Shown here: positions 5,634 through 6,421 of the stretch, piece after piece
Numbering within the stretch: the first letter of the stretch is position 1
Layout of the letters: every line of letters begins with the position of its first letter
Source: Acidilobaceae archaeon
Lineage (GTDB): Archaea; Thermoproteota; Thermoprotei_A; Sulfolobales; Acidilobaceae
Direction: 5' to 3'
Assembly: GCA_026985385.1 (NCBI GenBank)
Contig: JALSQM010000149.1
Location: forward strand, 1-6,421
Length of the DNA stretch: 6,421 bases
Made by a program: the position numbers and the translations under genes
Notes under the pieces: generated by a model
The model's database searches: none
Seen by the model: only the letters and a program-made list of their open reading frames with translations
What the model was told of the DNA's origin: nothing

Positions 5634-5730
5634 CACGGGCTCTGGGAGGCTCCCTGTCTGGTGTCCATCCCCATCCCCGATCCGGGGTCGGCAATACCAG
5701 CCCTCTTCACGGCCTCCCCGTGGAGGGGAG
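5634..5730 (-). other. G+C-rich intergenic segment with several inverted repeats, possible RNA
   Basis: No protein gene is credible here. On minus, CTGGT (5700-5696) pairs with ACCAG (5662-5658), enclosing CCCCG (5687-5683) with CGGGG (5679-5675). The sequence CACGGG (5722-5717) can pair with CCCGTG (5639-5634). CTCCCC (5714-5719) also pairs with GGGGAG (5725-5730). Read on minus, the TATA box at 5744-5752 is TTTATA-like and predicts a start near 5723, just where CACGGG begins, so an RNA of about 90 nt closed by that stem is conceivable. In G+C-rich DNA such pairings also occur by chance, and some of these exclude each other. Confidence 0.22.
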
Positions 5731-5743
5731 ATAGTAGATAGGC

Positions 5744-5752
5744 CTATAAATT
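5744..5752 (+). promoter_or_regulatory. TATA box of the padR gene
   Basis: CTATAAATT, centred 44 bp before TTG 5792 and about 26 bp before 5774. Transcription from near 5773 would leave a leader of about 18 nt holding the GGGTG ribosome binding site. Confidence 0.6.
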
Positions 5753-5768
5753 TCTCTCGAAGAAAGTT
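5748..5768. promoter_or_regulatory. Probable PadR operator (imperfect inverted repeat)
   Basis: AAATTTCT and AGAAAGTT form an inverted repeat with 7 of 8 pairs and a 5-bp spacer (5756-5760), 21 bp in all. It overlaps the downstream half of the TATA box and ends just before the predicted transcription start. A dimeric repressor there would block TBP or polymerase. PadR proteins commonly repress their own genes, so self-regulation is the simplest reading. Confidence 0.45.
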
Positions 5769-5779
5769 CGGGTGTGGCA

Positions 5780-5784
5780 GGGTG
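5780..5784 (+). promoter_or_regulatory. Ribosome binding site deciding the padR start
   Basis: GGGTG, 7 nt before TTG 5792. It favours this start over GTG 5774, which lies at the predicted transcription start and would need a leaderless message. Confidence 0.5.
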
Positions 5785-5791
5785 CCTGGCC

Positions 5792-6256
5792 TTGGAGAAG
5801 CCCGGCGGGGGTAGGCTGATCAGGGAGACCCTGAGGGCCGCCGTGTTGAGGATACTGGCTGAGGGCCCGGCGCACGGCTATAGTATAATAAAGAGGGTTG
5901 AGGAGGCCACCCTAGGCTGTTGGAGGCCGACGCCCGGCACCCTCTACCCGCTCCTCGACCAGCTGGAGCGTGAGGGCGTGGTTGAGAGGGTCTCAGTCGA
6001 GACCGCCGGCGTTAAGAGTGGGAGGAGGGTCAAATACAGGCTAACCGAGAAGGGGTGGAGGGAGCTCGCCTCCATAGTCATATTCAAGGCCAGACTCAGG
6101 CCTAGATACACAACCTTCCAGGTCGTGGAGCCGATAGCCCTCCTCAAGAAGCAGGGCTACAGGGAGGAGGCCGCCGAGGCATGCAAGCTACTCAGACAGG
6201 GTCTAGAGGAGATGCTACGCCTCCTCGACGAGGTATGCCGTGAAGGTGAGACCTGA
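5792..6256 (+). CDS. PadR-family transcriptional regulator
   Basis: Small DNA-binding protein of 154 aa. The winged helix-turn-helix occupies about residues 10-90: LRAAVLRILAEGPAHGYSI (15-33), the recognition part with TPGTLYPLLDQLEREGVVE (48-66), and the wing KYRLTEKG (81-88). This GPAHGY...GTLYPLL pattern is the PadR signature. The rest (about 110-154) is helical and probably the dimerising arm; it is short, as in small PadR-s1 type members. No ligand can be inferred. A palindrome overlaps its promoter, so it probably represses itself and perhaps the divergent prenyl synthase, whose own TATA box lies 190 bp away. The start is TTG 5792, chosen for GGGTG 7 nt upstream; GTG 5774 would add 6 residues (160 aa). 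Confidence 0.9.
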   Translation: MEKPGGGRLIRETLRAAVLRILAEGPAHGYSIIKRVEEATLGCWRPTPGTLYPLLDQLEREGVVERVSVETAGVKSGRRVKYRLTEKGWRELASIVIFKARLRPRYTTFQVVEPIALLKKQGYREEAAEACKLLRQGLEEMLRLLDEVCREGET

Positions 6257-6260
6257 TTAA

Positions 6261-6294
6261 GCCCCGCCGCACCCGGCATCCTCAGGGCCGGGGC
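6261..6294 (+). repeat. G+C-rich hairpin downstream of padR
   Basis: GCCCCG (6261-6266) pairs with CGGGGC (6289-6294), starting 5 nt after the padR stop codon. No T tract follows, so it is not a classical terminator. It could stabilise or end-process the message. Confidence 0.35.
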
Positions 6295-6328
6295 GTGTGG
6301 AGTGGATGAGCTGTTAGATGAGCCCCCA

Positions 6329-6368
6329 GCCCGGGTATGATAGGAGAGGATGGCTCCGAACCCCGGGC
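6329..6368 (+). repeat. G+C-rich hairpin upstream of the C/D sRNA
   Basis: GCCCGGG (6329-6335) pairs with CCCGGGC (6362-6368), enclosing GGAG (6343-6346) with CTCC (6354-6357). The asymmetric internal loop has TATGATA on one side and GAAC on the other, which loosely resembles a kink-turn but has extra unpaired bases on both strands. It ends 8 nt before the C box, so it may be part of the sRNA precursor. Confidence 0.35.
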
Positions 6369-6376
6369 CCCAGGCA

Positions 6377-6421
6377 GTGATGATCGAACGGGCGAGGCTC
6401 TGATACTCGTGAAGAAGGCGT
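6377..6421 (+). ncRNA. C/D box guide sRNA, 3' half beyond the window
   Basis: The boxes occur in the archaeal order. The C box GTGATGA (6377-6383) is an exact match to RUGAUGA. A 16-nt guide (6384-6399) follows, then D' box CTGA (6400-6403), a 5-nt spacer and C' box GTGAAGA (6409-6415, one mismatch). A second guide begins at 6416 and the D box would lie outside. Such RNAs bind L7Ae, Nop5 and fibrillarin and direct 2'-O-methylation of rRNA or tRNA. By the D+5 rule the first guide would target the U opposite A6395, within a sequence matching 5'-AGCCUCGCCCGU. I cannot name the target RNA. The first guide is a little longer than the common 10-13 nt. Minus-strand frames are open across this stretch, so the end of a convergent gene is an alternative. 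Confidence 0.55.

Noticed and set aside
5655..5700. H/ACA guide RNA reading on the minus strand: CTGGT/ACCAG stem with an internal loop followed directly by ACA
   Set aside because: The upper stem is only 5 bp with a 3-nt loop and holds no kink-turn or K-loop, which archaeal H/ACA RNAs need for L7Ae.
1..6421. CRISPR arrays, insertion sequences, integration sites, toxin-antitoxin or defence genes
   Set aside because: No regular direct repeats with spacers, no transposase or integrase frame, no duplicated tRNA 3' ends, and no such protein motifs on either strand.

Overview
The window looks like the chromosome of a hyperthermophilic crenarchaeon, probably of the Desulfurococcales or Pyrodictiaceae kind (inference; no rRNA is present to place it). 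The signs are G+C-rich, AGG-rich coding DNA split by short AT-rich gaps with archaeal TATA boxes, CCA-encoding tRNA genes, a tRNA intron at the canonical 37/38 position, GGTG-type ribosome binding sites in front of GTG or TTG starts, and a C/D box guide RNA at the right edge.

Layout. 1-160: no firm gene; strongly self-complementary DNA at 41-104 and a T-rich terminator for the next gene. 161-1690 (-): Nramp-like membrane transporter lacking both usual metal-binding motifs. 1796-3463 (-): dihydroxy-acid dehydratase (ilvD), with its own promoter. 3464-3694: AT-rich gap around a G+C-rich, foldable island at 3571-3654, possibly a small RNA. 3695-3772 (-): tRNA-Pro(UGG). 3839-4411 (+): membrane-anchored PEBP/YbhB-family protein. 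4433-4558 (-): tRNA-Ser(CGA) with a 36-nt intron. 4589-5515 (-): short-type polyprenyl diphosphate synthase with Ala where C20 enzymes have a bulky residue. 5516-5791: divergent control region with promoters for both flanking genes, a probable PadR operator and several inverted repeats. 5792-6256 (+): PadR-family regulator. 6257-6421: two G+C hairpins, then the first half of a C/D box sRNA cut by the window edge.

The genes do not form one pathway. They are housekeeping functions (branched-chain amino acids, isoprenoid lipids, tRNA, rRNA or tRNA methylation guide) with a transporter and a local repressor. Each protein gene seems to have its own promoter. The architecture repeats: TATA centre, about 39-46 bp to the start codon, and in four of five genes a GGTG core 6-7 nt before the start. 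I used that pattern to move several starts inward from the longest open frame. I see no defence locus, CRISPR, insertion sequence or obviously new multi-gene system. The most interesting items are the divergent transporter, the chain-length residue of the prenyl synthase, the PadR operator, the shared tRNA-Pro/PEBP promoter and the candidate RNAs.
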